A stretch of DNA of 64,000 nucleotides from Amphiduros pacificus (taxonomy: Eukaryota; Annelida; Polychaeta; Phyllodocida; Hesionidae), in assembly GCA_949316495.1 (NCBI GenBank), contig OX439009.1:18046701-18110700 (forward strand), given 5' to 3'. A model generated the notes under the pieces. The model was not told the DNA's origin, searched no databases, and saw only the letters and a program-made list of their open reading frames with translations. The position numbers were made by a program, and so were the translations under genes. Shown here piece by piece: positions 53,101 to 64,000 of this stretch. The first letter of the stretch is position 1, and each line of letters starts with the position of its first letter.

Positions 53101-56100
53101 GGTAGATGGTGAAGTCAGGGTAGATGGTGAAGTCAGGGTAGATGGGGAAGTCAGGGTTGATTGGGAAGTCAGGGTAGATGGGGAAGTCAGGGTTGATTGG
53201 GAAGTCAGGGTAGATGGTGAAGTCAGGGTAGATGGGGAAGTCAGGGTAGATGGGGAAGTCAGGGTTGATTGGGAAGTCAGGGTATATGGGGAAGTCAGGG
53301 TTGATTGGGAAGTCAGGGTAGATGGTGAAGTCAGGGTAGATGGGGAAGTCAGGGTAGATGGGGAAGTCAGGGTTGATTGGGAAGTCAGGGTAGATGGGGA
53401 AGTCAGGGTTGATTGGGAAGTCAGGGTAGATGGTGAAGTCAGGGTAGATGGGGAAGTCAGGGTTGATGGGGAAGTCAGGGTAGATGGTGAAGTCAGGGTA
53501 GATGGGGAACTCAGGGTTGATGGGGAACTCAGGGTAGATGGTGAAGTCAGGGTAGATGGGGAAGTCAGGGTTGATTGGGAAGTCAGGGTAGATGGTGAAG
53601 TCAGGGTAGATGGGGAAGTCAGGGTAGATGGGGAAGTCAGGGTTGATTGGGAAGTCAGGGTATATGGGGAAGTCAGGATGGATGGGGAAGTCAGGGTTGA
53701 TTGGGAAGTCAGGATGGATGGGGAAGTCAGGGTTGATTGGGAAGTCAGGGTAGATGGGGAAGTCAGGGTTGATGGGGAACTCAGGGTTGATGGGGAACTC
53801 AGGGTTGATGATGTGCCCAAGTTAATTCAAGTTTATGTTAGTAACTTAATTGGAATTTTTAAGTGGAATTTTGCTAGAGTATTAATGATTTATGATAATT
53901 CTTAAAAGTATAGGAATCTTCAAAGAAAATGTCAATCTTTTTTTTTTTAGGAAGAGCAGAATGCGAGTTCCTCAGCTAATTATGACGTGGAGTTATTGCA
54001 TCAGAAAGCAGCCCACCATGATCTCCTCAAAACAAGTAAGGCCAAAACAAATAATAACTTTGTTTCTGATAACATGCCCTGAAAAAAGGAATGGGGTAGA
54101 TTTAAATATATTTGATCACTTAAAAAGAGATAAAAGCCCAAAAAAGGGTACTTGGTTTAAATTAGGGTATGTAGGGAAATCAGAAGCAAGTTTCCTTTTT
54201 TAGGCCTAAATAGTCAAATTCAAACATCTGTTTGGTCTGGCATAAACAGCATGACACTATCCATCGCTTGGCATTATCTGGTTCATCATTTGGTACCGGC
54301 ATACCTTGTGGGTAGCACTTGATCATGCAATTGCCCTGTGTGACCTTACTTGTTCACATTAGTGTGTGACCAAATTGATGTTTGGCTCAAACTGGTTAGG
54401 CTCAACTAGCGAAGTTTTAAAACTCCAACTCAAACTCAAACATTTATTTGACCTAACACATAGTTAATATATACAAATATATAATCTGTGCCGTATGTCC
54501 AGGTCAGGGACTCTCACATAGACCGCTATGGGTCGCTATCGTGGGAGTCACCCAGAGAAAGATTTAAACATTCTGCGATGATGCAGTTTTAACTTGTTTG
54601 TGATGTTTGTGTGACTATGAGGAGAGGGTTTGTGTGTGTGTTTTCAGTTGGCCTGACGGAGGGAGTGATCACACAGTCCAGAGAGGTGGTTGCCAGTACA
54701 GTCACTCTCAAGTGGTGCACACCCAAATCAAATGCCGTCGGTAAGTTAGCATAACTATCAGAAATATACCATTAAACACACTTTTTCTTATTATATCTTC
54801 CAGATGTTTTTTTTTCAGTCTGGTTATTTTTTTTTTTTGCAATCTGTATATTGAAATCTTAAACATCCTGAATATTACAGAACAATTTTACATAAAATTT
54901 TCATTTGGGCATTTTTTTTTATCAATTATGCCAGTTTGATTATGATAGAAACATTATTTCACATATCCTAAAAAAACAAATATGAATTGTCAAATTAAAC
55001 ATAACATGCTAAGATAGTAAGATTATTTATAACATTACCTTTAGAATATAAAATTGAGAAAAAAATGATTTAGGTCATGCCATAGAGTGCATATATTTGT
55101 AATGTTATTTGTGAATGACAGAGCTCCATCAGTGCAGTGGTACCCATAGGATTACACCGGTGGATGTCAACAGCCGCCCCAGCTCCTGTCTCACCAACTT
55201 CTTATTAAACGGTATTTATAATATATAAATATGGTGTTTTTACTGTTATCAAATATATGTCATCAATAACATAACAACAGTGATTGTGAAATATATAGTT
55301 ATTTTCAGTCATGAAAGGCCGTGAATAAAAATCTTTCTTATCCATGTTGTTATATCCAATCACTTTTGTCACACACATTACAGTGAAAATGTCATTCAGG
55401 TTAATCAGATCAATCATTCCAATCAGGTCATTCAGATCATTCAGGCCATTCAGATTATTCAGGTCATGCAGATCATTCAGGTCATTCAGATCATTCAGGT
55501 CATTCAGATCATTCAGGTCATTCAGATCATTCAGGTCAATCAGATAATCAGGTCAATCAGATCTGTTGCATAGCCCAGTGATACACAATTATATTTTAAC
55601 TTAAAATTAGTAAATAACAGCAGAATGGGAGACAAAGTTGCAGTGCTTAAGCACTTTTCATAATTTACCACACAAAAAAACAAAAAGACAAAAGACAAAA
55701 AAAACCAGTAAAGAAATAATGGTTTTTTTCTTAGAAATTTCCAAGTTATTTTTACAGTGTGTTGTTTTTTACTAGGGAGGGCTGTTATGTTGGAGCAGCC
55801 CAGGAAGACAGGCACCAAGGTCATATCCCACATGCTGGCTAGCCATGGCGGCGAGATCTACATCCATGTCTTGAACACCAACCGGTCACCCCTCGAGGAT
55901 CCTCCCTCAATCAGTGAGGGGTGTGGTGGCAGAGTCACAGACTATAGGATAAATGTAAGGCATGGTTTTTTTTTTAGGTTTTTTTTTTGGGGGGGGGGGG
56001 GGGGATGGGGGGTTGTTTTTTTTTTTTTTTTTTTTTTGTTCCATTGTTCTATCCAGGGCTGCAACTCATTAGAATGTGTATTTTTTAATTGACAGTGAAA

Positions 56101-59100
56101 ATTAGATGCTCATTATTTAACAGATGAGGAAGAGTTGGGGAACCTTGAAAAGCTTAGAAAAAATGTCTATTGGTTATATTTGAAAATATATGATTTTTAA
56201 GGGTTTCGTGATTTTTAGGATTTTGGAGAATTGATGAAAGACTGCCGTCTTGCCCCAGTGGCTGATATAAGAGAAATGGCCGAAACTCACCTAGACAGAG
56301 GTCAGTCTTCTAAATCTCTTTGAAAACTATCCATGTTAAAACAAGTTATATTTTATGATATATTATATGGGGCTGTAAGTAACCATAAGGATAATATTAG
56401 ATTTCTATCTCAGTGATGTCACTTTGTCACATTCTGTCAGTCTGAATAAAACAGAAATCAGGAACTTTTTACCCCAGTAAATCATCAAGCATATTGAATA
56501 ACCATAGATTATGTCAATTAAGTATGCAATAGTCCAGACAAAATTTCAACAAGCTAAAAATAGGCCTTTGGGGGTAAAATAGCTTTTTGATTGATTGAAG
56601 ATCTTGATATATGTTACAGCAAAGAGTCACCTGGAGAGAATGACACGGTACTGGCCCATGGTGATCAGCGATACCATCATATTCAATATGCTTTCTGTAA
56701 GTACAGACACATCTCTGCTACAAGACTCTATTAATTGTTCATTAATAGGAAGTTTAGGGAAATAAAATAATCAGGAAAGACAGGCATTTAAGATAATAAG
56801 GTATAATAGGTAAGGTAGGTAATCGTTAAATAATAATAAGAAAATATCAAGAAAAGTATTAATGTAATATATTGATGTATAAAATATGAAAGTCAGAACC
56901 AAAGCATTATTTAACGATTACCTACCTTACCTATTATACCTTATTATCTTAAATGCCTGTCTTTCCTGATTATTTTATTTCCCTAAACTTCCTATTAACA
57001 CTCCTGGTCCATGGTGATCAGTGATACCATCATATTCAATATGCACTCTGTAAGTACAGACACATCTCTGCTACAAGACTCTATTAATACACTCCTGGTC
57101 CATGGTGATCAGTGATACCATCATATTCAGTATGCTCTCTGTAAGTACAGACACATCTCTGCTACAAGACTCTATTAATACACTCCTGGTCCATGGTGAT
57201 CAGCGATACCATCATATTCAGTATGCTCTCTGTAAGTACAGACACATCTCTGCTACAAGACTCTATTAATACACTCCTGGTCCATGGTGATCAGCGATAC
57301 CATCATATTCAATATGCTCTCTGTAAGTACAGACACATCTCTGCTACAAGACTCTATTAATACACTCCTGGTCCATGGTGATCAGTGATACCATCATATT
57401 CAATATGCTCTCTGTAAGTACAGACACATCTCTGCTACAAGACTCTATTAATACACTCCTGGTCCATGGAGATCAGTGATACCATCATATTCAATATGCT
57501 CTCTGTAAGTACAGACACATCTCTGCTACAAGACTCTATTAATACACTCCTGGTCCATGGTGATCAGCGATACCATCATATTCAATATGCTCTCTGTAAG
57601 TACAGACACATCTCTGCTACAAGACTCTATTAATACACTCCTGGTCCATGGTGATCAGCGATACCATCATATTCAATATGCTCTCTGTAAGTACAGACAC
57701 ATCTCTGCTACAAGACTCTATTAATACACTCCTGGTCCATGGTGATCAGTGATACCATCATATTCAATATGCTCTCTGTAAGTACAGACACATCTCTGCT
57801 ACAAGACTCTATTAATACACTCCTGGTCCATGGTGATCAGTGATACCATCATATTCAGTATGCTCTCTGTAAGTACAGACACATCTCTGCTACAAGACTC
57901 TATTAATACACTCCTGGTCCATGGTGATCAGTGATACCATCATATTCAGTATGCTCTCTGTAAGTACAGACACATCTCTGCTACAAGACTCTATTAATAC
58001 ACTCCTGGTCCATGGTGATCAGCGATACCATCATATTCAGTATGCTCTCTATAAGTACAGACACATCTCTGCTACAAGACTCTATTAATACACTCCTGGT
58101 CCATGGTGATCAGCGATACCATCATATTCAATATGCTCTCTGTAAGTACAGACACATCTCTGCTACAAGACTCTATTAATACACTCCTGGTCCATGGTGA
58201 TCAGTGATACCATCATATTCAATATGCTCTCTGTAAGTACAGACACATCTCTGCTACAAGACTCTATTAATACACTCCTGGTCCATGGTGATCAGTGATA
58301 CCATCATATTCAATATGCTCTCTGTAAGTACAGACACATCTCTGCTACAAGACTCTATTAATACACTCCTGGTCCATGGTGATCAGCGATACCATCATAT
58401 TCAATATGCTCTCTGTAAGTACAGACACATCTCTGCTACAAGACTCTATTAATACACTCCTGGTCCATGGTGATCAGTGATACCATCATATTCAATATGC
58501 TCTCTGTAAGTACAGACACATCTCTGCTACAAGACTCTATTAATACACTCCTGGTCCATGGTGATCAGTGATACCATCATATTCAATATGCTCTCTGTAA
58601 GTACAGACACATCTCTGCTACAAGACTCTATTAATACACTCCTGGTCCATGGTGATCAGCGATACCATCATATTCAATATGCTCTCTGTAAGTACAGACA
58701 CATCTCTGCTACAAGACTCTATTAATACACTCCTGGTCCATGGTGATCAGCGATACCATCATATTCAGTATGCTCTCTGTAAGTACAGACACATCTCTGC
58801 TACAAGACTCTATTAATACACTCCTGGTCCATGGTGATCAGCGATACCATCATATTCAATATGCTCTCTGTAAGTACAGACACATCTCTGCTACAAGACT
58901 CTATTAATACACTCCTGGTCCATGGTGATCAGCGATACCATCATATTCAATATGCTCTCTGTAAGTACAGACATATCTCTGCTACAAGACTCTATTAATA
59001 CACTCCTGGTCCATGGTGATCAGCGATACCATCATATTCAATATGCTCTCTGTAAGTACAGACACATCTCTGCTACAAGACTCTATTAATACACTCCTGG

Positions 59101-62100
59101 CCCATGGTGATCAGCGATACCATCATATTCAGTATGCTCTCTGTAAGTACAGACATATCTCTGCTACAAGACTCTGTTAATACACTCCTGGTCCATGGTG
59201 ATCAGTGATACTATCATATTCAATATGCTCTCTGTAAGTACAGACATATCTCTGCTACAAGACTCTATTAATACACTCCTGGTCCATGGTGATCAGCGAT
59301 ACCATCATATTCAATATGCTCTCTGTAAGTACAGACACATCTCTGCTACAAGACTTTATTAATACACTCCTGGTCCATGGTGATCAGCGATACCATCATA
59401 TTCAATAGATGGAATTTCTCAATGCAAGCATGATTATCAAGCATATGTTTAAATATAACACAAACATATTTTGAAACAGCTATTTAAAATGTTATTTGGA
59501 TAATTTTCAGCATTTAGATCCCTTGCCATCACTGATGGTGAAAGAGGTTTTACAGGAGGACGACGTGTTAGAATGTAAGAAAGCCATCTATCATATGGTG
59601 GGCATGGAGAGTAGAAACGAGGCACTTCCTGTTCCTGCAGTGGGGGCTCGTGGGAAGGGACCAAAGAGGTGAGTCATCGCACACACTGTCGCCCTCTGGT
59701 GCAATCTAGTCATTCCTATCCAGGCATCTAATACTTGTGACAATAACCACACTTTTGCTCAGATTATAATTTATTTCCATATGAATCTGTATGCATGCAT
59801 GTTAGCATATTTTTTATTATAAGATGAAATTAGAAATTAGAATACTTAACCAATTGTTGAAAATATCAGGGTACACGAATAGCTGCATACATATACCGTT
59901 AATCATGAATGCTACCAAACAAAGATGAATTTTTGCACAACAAAATAGATGTTTTATTTGAGCGGTTAATGCGACTCACTGCTTATTTCAGAGAAGAGCA
60001 GTACCGGCAGATGTGGTCGGAGTTGGAGAAGTTCATACGAGCTCATGCTGGGACATCGGAGGGCCACCAGGCGGTGCTGGACTGCCTCCTGGACTGCAAA
60101 CGTCCCACCGAGTCCTCGTCTCCTCGTAAAGCCCCGACCGAGAAGACTCCCACCAAGGAAGAGGAGGTCGAGGCTGGATGGAAAGAACTAGACAAGTCAG
60201 GCTCAGTCCTTTATGGTTTTTTTTAGTTATTTTTTTTTATTTAAAAAAAGATTTTTTGAGAAAAAAAATGGATGCCTGAATAAAATTGTTCTGTGGTTTT
60301 CCAGCAAATATTATTTCATTTTGTATGAATATTAGGTGACTAAAGTAGGTGAAAAAAAACTTGACCTTGTTGAAAATTTGATGCAATATTAATTTGTTTT
60401 ATATTTTTAAAATTAAGTTATCCTTAAGTATTTCTGATTTTAAAATATTATTGAAATTTTTTTTTTATTTGAGCTAACCACAGTACGGTTTCTGAATTAC
60501 AACTCTGCCTATTTCAAATCATAATTTTGGTATCATAGTCAAAGCCTTTTTACCCTCAGCCCCTGATGTAATCAGGCTGAGGGTATTGCAGTACTCCTGG
60601 CGTGGGTATGTATGTATGTATGTCTGTAGCGAACATCCTTGTCATCGCGATAACTCAAGAACAAATAATGGCAGCTTTGTGAAACTTGACACACATAAGC
60701 ATCTGGTGAAAACCTCGGACGAGTTCGATGGACGGCGACCTTGGCCTATTTTTCAAGGTCACAGGGACAATTATGTGAAATCCCAAGAATCGCAATAACT
60801 CAAGAACAAATGATGGTAGCTCTATGATATTTAACACACATAGGCATCAGGTGAAGACCTCAAAATTTATTCTAGGAAACATGACCTTCACATACATTTC
60901 AAGGTCACAGGGACGATTATGTGAAATCCCAAGAATCACAATAACTTCCTTGTCATAGCGATAACTCAAGAACAAATAATGGCAGCTTCGTGAAACTTGA
61001 CACACATAAGCATCTGGTGAAAACCTCAGACGAGTTTGATGGATGGCGACCTTGGCCTATTTTTCAAGGTCACAGGGACAATTATGCGGAATCCCAAGAA
61101 TCGCAATAACTCAAGAACAAATGATGGTAGCTCTTTGAGATTTTACACACATAGGCATCAGGTGAAGACCTCAAAATTTATCCAAGAAACATGACCTTTA
61201 CCTACATTTCAAGGTCACAGGGACGATTATGTGAAAGAACAAATGATGGCAGTTTTATGATAATTGACACACATGAGCATCTGGTGAAGACCTCAGTATT
61301 TTCTCTATGAAACATGACCTTCACCTACTTTTCAAGGTCACGGGGACAATTATGTGAAATCCCAAGAATCGCAATAACTCAAGAACAAATGATGGCAGCT
61401 TTTTGAGACTTGACACATAGAAGCAACTGGTAAAGCCCCAGACGAGTATGATGGACGGTGACCTTCACCTTCTTTTCAAGGTCACAGGGACAATTATATG
61501 AAATCCCAAGCATCACTATAACAAATTATGGCAGCTTTATGAGATTTGACACACATAAGCATCTGGTGAAGACCTCAAACTTTTTTTAATGGAACATGAC
61601 CTTCACCTACTTTTCAAGGTCACAGACAATTATGTGAAATCCCGATCATTGTGATCACTCTAGAACAAATGATGGCAGCTTTATGAGACTTGACACACAT
61701 AAGCATCTGGTAAAGACCCCAACAGAGTTTGATGAATGGCAACCTTCACCTACTTTTCAAGGTCACAGGGACAATTATGTGAAATCCCAATCATTGTGAT
61801 AACTCGAGAACAAATGATGGCAGCTTCATGAGAGTTGACACACATAAGCATTTGACCCCAGACCCCAAGATGAGTTTGATGGACGGTGACCTTCTCCTGC
61901 TTTTCAAGGTCACAGGCCCATCATCTCTATAATTTTAGAGTAAATGATGAAAGTTTCATGATACTCAACACTCATAAGCTATCAAAGGAAGTAGATGTGC
62001 ACTATTATGTTTTTTTTACCCCTGCATCAATTTGCCTTGGTGCAGTGACGTTTTGTTCACAAATATTGTGTGGAGCGAATGTTGTGCAGTAAGTTACTAG

Positions 62101-62954
62101 GGCTGAGGGTTGATGCATCTCTGATGCCTATGTTTAGTATGGTTTTTGTGTTTTGTGTTTTTAGATTCCAGAGAATGACGGAGCGTGAAAAGTCAGAGCT
62201 GATTAAATCAGATCCAGTGAGTACAGATGCACCCGCTACAAAGAGATTCAAACCAGAGATGGACTTCAGCAAGTCAGGTAGGAACAATACTCAGTCATAG
62301 TGGAAATGGTTTAAAAAATCAAGAAAAACAACTGATACAAAAAGATGTTTTTGCCAGACTTATTAACTCTGTGATAAAGTCTAAAAAAGAAGCTTGTTTC
62401 CAATTTCTCTACCTTGCCTAGTTGAAACAAGCTGCCCTTAAAGTTAAAAATAATTTGTGTTTAGTTACTACTACATTGATAAAATTAATACAATCATGAT
62501 TTTTATGTAATGTACATAAGGTAGGTGGGCAATTCAGTGTTTTAGTACATTGACAAAATTAGTACAAACATCGTCATGTTTATGTAAAATATATATGGTA
62601 GGCAATTCAGTTTTTAGTGCATTAACAAAATTAGTATAGTCATAATCATGTTTATGTAATATATATATTGTAGGTGGGCAATCTTTGTTATCGATGTGGA
62701 CCAGTAGGCTGAACACAATGCATGAGCAGCGGAGGTCAGAGTTCACGGGACGTCAGGACAGCCAGGGTTCCATAGCTCAGCTCTATATCTCCCTAAACCA
62801 GGACGAGGAATCCCCCAACACAGCAGACAACAAGGACGCCATCAAACAACAGAACGGCAAACAGAACGGCAAACAAAACGGCAAACAGACACCCAAACAG
62901 AGGCCAAGTACTCCCAAGCTAAATGCCAATAAACAGGGGATGAAACCTTTGTAG
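47177..62954 (+). CDS. INTS13: Integrator complex subunit 13 (asunder), 16 coding exons
   Basis: Subunit of nuclear Integrator, in the INTS10-13-14 module; fly asunder also affects dynein localisation and spermatogenesis. Coding starts at 47188. Coding parts: 47188-47409, 47771-47845, 48316-48518, 48801-48881, 49927-50017, 50304-50432, 53951-54035, 54648-54740, 55122-55211, 55776-55954, 56219-56300, 56620-56696, 59511-59668, 59992-60195, 62165-62277, 62674-62954. All junctions are GT-AG and in phase, giving 720 residues (human 706). Family blocks include [107 protein letters not shown] and ARGKGPKR. Residues 580-625 hold a basic region (ATKRFKPE). The C-terminal [12 protein letters not shown] (from residue 631) matches the human cleavage-module-binding motif. 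The last exon has a GKQN repeat. Introns after exons 4, 6 and 12 open with arrays copying the donor. Confidence 0.96.
48872..49500 (+). repeat. 37-bp array starting at the exon 4 donor (INTS13)
   Basis: About 16 units of AGTRTAAGTAAGATATACAT followed by CAAAGTTTTACACCCAC. The first unit's GTAAGATATAC is the real donor of exon 4, with the exon's last bases in the repeat. About 13 later units keep GTAAG. Each unit also has a pyrimidine-rich stretch ending CACAG five bases before its GTAAG. A roughly 197-bp block (49061 onward) is repeated from about 49257. Confidence 0.9.
50347..50890 (+). repeat. 145-bp duplication of exon 6 3' part plus donor, 4 copies
   Basis: The last 86 bases of exon 6 (50347-50432) plus about 60 intron bases occur four times: the real exon, then copies starting at 50493, 50638 and 50782. 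Each copy keeps the coding frame ([21 protein letters not shown]) and GAAG then GTAAGCAAGG. None carries the acceptor or first 43 bases of the exon. Copies are nearly identical, so recent. Confidence 0.93.
50912..53815 (+). repeat. 18-bp G-rich minisatellite, about 160 copies (INTS13 intron 6)
   Basis: The unit GAAGTCAGGGTAGATGGK (also TTGATTGG) repeats for 2.9 kb with multi-unit blocks; for example a CACGG...CAGGATAG block recurs 180 bases apart at 51676 and 51856. It continues from the AGTCAGGGTGAAA motifs of the preceding 145-bp units. Both strands are open for over 950 codons only because 18 is divisible by three and the unit lacks stops. It lies wholly inside intron 6. Confidence 0.95.
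54036..54208. mobile_element. MITE-like element, copy 2, at the exon 7 donor
   Basis: A relative of 30639-30882. Its left end, AAGGCCAAAA, overlaps the donor of INTS13 intron 7 (GTAAGGCC). The right end is TTTTTTAGGCC near 54207. Confidence 0.5.
55390..55562. repeat. 9-bp array TCATTCAGR (INTS13 intron 9)
   Basis: About 18 units alternating CATTCAGGT and CATTCAGAT, the first ones diverged. Confidence 0.85.
55966..56040. repeat. Homopolymer cluster after the exon 10 donor
   Basis: T-runs, a run of about 16 G (55989-56004), a second G6 and a T run of about 23. Length may be affected by sequencing error. Confidence 0.8.
56742..56998. other. Perfect 93-bp inverted repeat with 71-base loop
   Basis: 56742-56834 is the exact reverse complement of 56906-56998, from TTAATAGGAAGTTTAGGG to AATCGTTAAATAAT. 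It sits between the real exon 12 donor region and the first unit of the 91-bp array. The transcript would form a 93-bp hairpin. Confidence 0.9.
56999..59406 (+). repeat. 91-bp array of exon 12 3' half plus donor, 26 copies and a part copy
   Basis: Each unit holds the last 45 bases of exon 12 (coding [15 protein letters not shown], slightly changed), GTAAGTACAG, about 30 intron bases and CACTCCTGG. Donor positions run from 57050 to 59325 at exact 91-base steps; only the one at 58051 has lost its GT. The acceptor and first 32 bases of the exon are never copied. The array ends in a broken copy at 59406, about 105 bases before exon 13. Confidence 0.95.
60540..62100 (+). repeat. ~145-bp dispersed/tandem repeat (INTS13 intron 14)
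   Basis: About nine diverged copies of a unit with ATAACTCAAGAACAAATGATGG, ACTTGACACACATAAGCATCTGG, TGACCTTCACCTA and TTTTCAAGGTCACAGGGACA. The start (CCCTGATGTAATCAGGCTGAGGG, then a TATG run) and the end (ACTAGGGCTGAGGGTTGATG) suggest a mobile or expanded unit inserted in the intron. Confidence 0.85.
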
Positions 62955-63191
62955 CATTTACTCGACAGAATCTCAATAACAATAGTTGCCATGGTGAGAA
63001 AATGAATGCTACATTTATGTACTTTTTAATAGACTGGATTATTATGGTGTGAATGTTGTGTAGATTAATGTGTCACAATAGGGGTGAATGTTCTTAAGCT
63101 TTGATAGAGAAATATCCTGTGAAGATCATTATGATTTAATCAAATATACTAAAGATTTTTTTATTTATAGAGATCTGTATGTAAATATGTG

Positions 63192-63197
63192 AATAAA
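63192..63197 (+). terminator. INTS13 poly(A) signal
   Basis: AATAAA 238 bases after the INTS13 stop codon, in AT-rich 3' UTR. Confidence 0.6.
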
Positions 63198-63219
63198 AAT
63201 CATCTATTAAATATGAGAT

Positions 63220-64000
63220 TTTTCTGTAATAATCGTGCGAGAAAAGTTAGAATTGAAAAGAAATATATAGATATCGATAAAAAGGTTTTGCTAAATTAAG
63301 GTTATTCCCCAAACTTTTAATTACATGGGTCAGGGAAAATTAAGGAATTTTTTTCCAGGGTCGTGGAAAAGTCCTTGACTGGTAATTTGACCTTTGAAAC
63401 CAGCATTATTTTTTATTCTGTCAGAGAAAACTGGTCAGGAAAAAAATGATATGTTGAGAACAACTATTTTCAATCTTTTGAAGATTGTGACTAAAGTATG
63501 GACATGAAACATTAAACTTTTATGTTAATCATGGATACAAGCACAGATACAAAGTTTTGCTGAAAAGTATGATCAGGGATGAATAACTTTAAGATGGCAA
63601 TTTTATGTACATGAAGGTCGGACTCCTTCATCCATCTTTTTAGAAGAACAAGATTAAAGATGCAGTGGGGAGTAATAAAAGTAAAAGGATAACCAACAAA
63701 AAACTCTGATAATATATTCAAAAACGATATCTTTATTTTTATAACATGAATATCAGACAGAAAACTTTATAACAATATCTGAAAGTTATTTTGGTATTTA
63801 CATTTAAAGGCAAACAAAACCCCCGGTTCAAAACTGAAATCATTTAATCTGTTGCAACTTGCACTATTCAACCCATTGTATTGGATGTAAGTATTTCTGA
63901 GAGGGTTTCCCCAAAAATATTTTCCTATTACTTCTCACATGGTGAATATACAGTTCAGTCTGGCCACAAGTCATGGTGGCCATAAAGTATCTTTTATTTA
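63220..64000. other. Downstream of INTS13, nothing recognised
   Basis: AT-rich sequence without a supported gene. Confidence 0.4.

Noticed and set aside
50878-53905. Open frames of nearly 1000 codons on both strands
   Set aside because: They are produced by the stop-free 18-bp repeat and lie inside an INTS13 intron; the real coding exons skip the whole array.

Overview
The window is animal nuclear DNA: intron-rich genes with GT-AG junctions, AT-rich introns, long microsatellites, many minisatellites, tRNA-derived SINEs and a decayed non-LTR retrotransposon. Both recognisable genes match animal families closely. The repeat style suggests a marine lophotrochozoan, probably a mollusc such as a bivalve; that placement is inference, since no lineage-specific gene was recognised.

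Layout, left to right. 1-5.2 kb: intergenic, with a minus-strand tRNA-type SINE and several short tandem repeats. 5.2-16.1 kb (+): a three-exon MAP-kinase phosphatase of the DUSP6/7/9 (MKP-3) type, 377 residues, with ETS- and CCAAT-type promoter motifs; its 3' untranslated region follows. 20.5-24.6 kb: a 4-kb array of a 38-bp unit. 24.6-36 kb: gene-poor, with a SINE, two MITE-like elements, an 0.8-kb array of a 17-bp unit, and a duplicated LINE-tail-like block. 34.8-44 kb: two identical 475-bp repeats, two candidate exons of an unrecognised gene that join in phase, an inverted pair of a 241-bp element, and a broken LINE. 44.6-45.3 kb: a small intronless ORF that looks like a histone gene in architecture (two CCAAT boxes, a TATA box, and a perfect histone-type 3' stem-loop 37 nt after the stop) but whose protein is not a histone. 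46.6-63.2 kb (+): the complete INTS13/asunder gene, 16 coding exons and 720 residues, with every exon phase agreeing.

The most unusual feature is inside INTS13. Three introns (after coding exons 4, 6 and 12) each begin with a tandem array that starts at the exon's own 5' splice site and copies it. Two of these arrays also copy the 3' part of the exon. The result is about 40 extra donor-like GTAAG sites without a matching copy of the exon's acceptor. One array grades into a 2.9-kb, G-run-rich 18-bp minisatellite predicted to form G-quadruplexes in the RNA. INTS13 is part of Integrator, which processes snRNA 3' ends including U1, and U1 reads these donor sites, so a feedback role is conceivable but unproven.

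DUSP6 dampens ERK signalling in the cytoplasm and INTS13 acts in the nucleus. Nothing in the sequence shows that they work together; they are simply neighbours.
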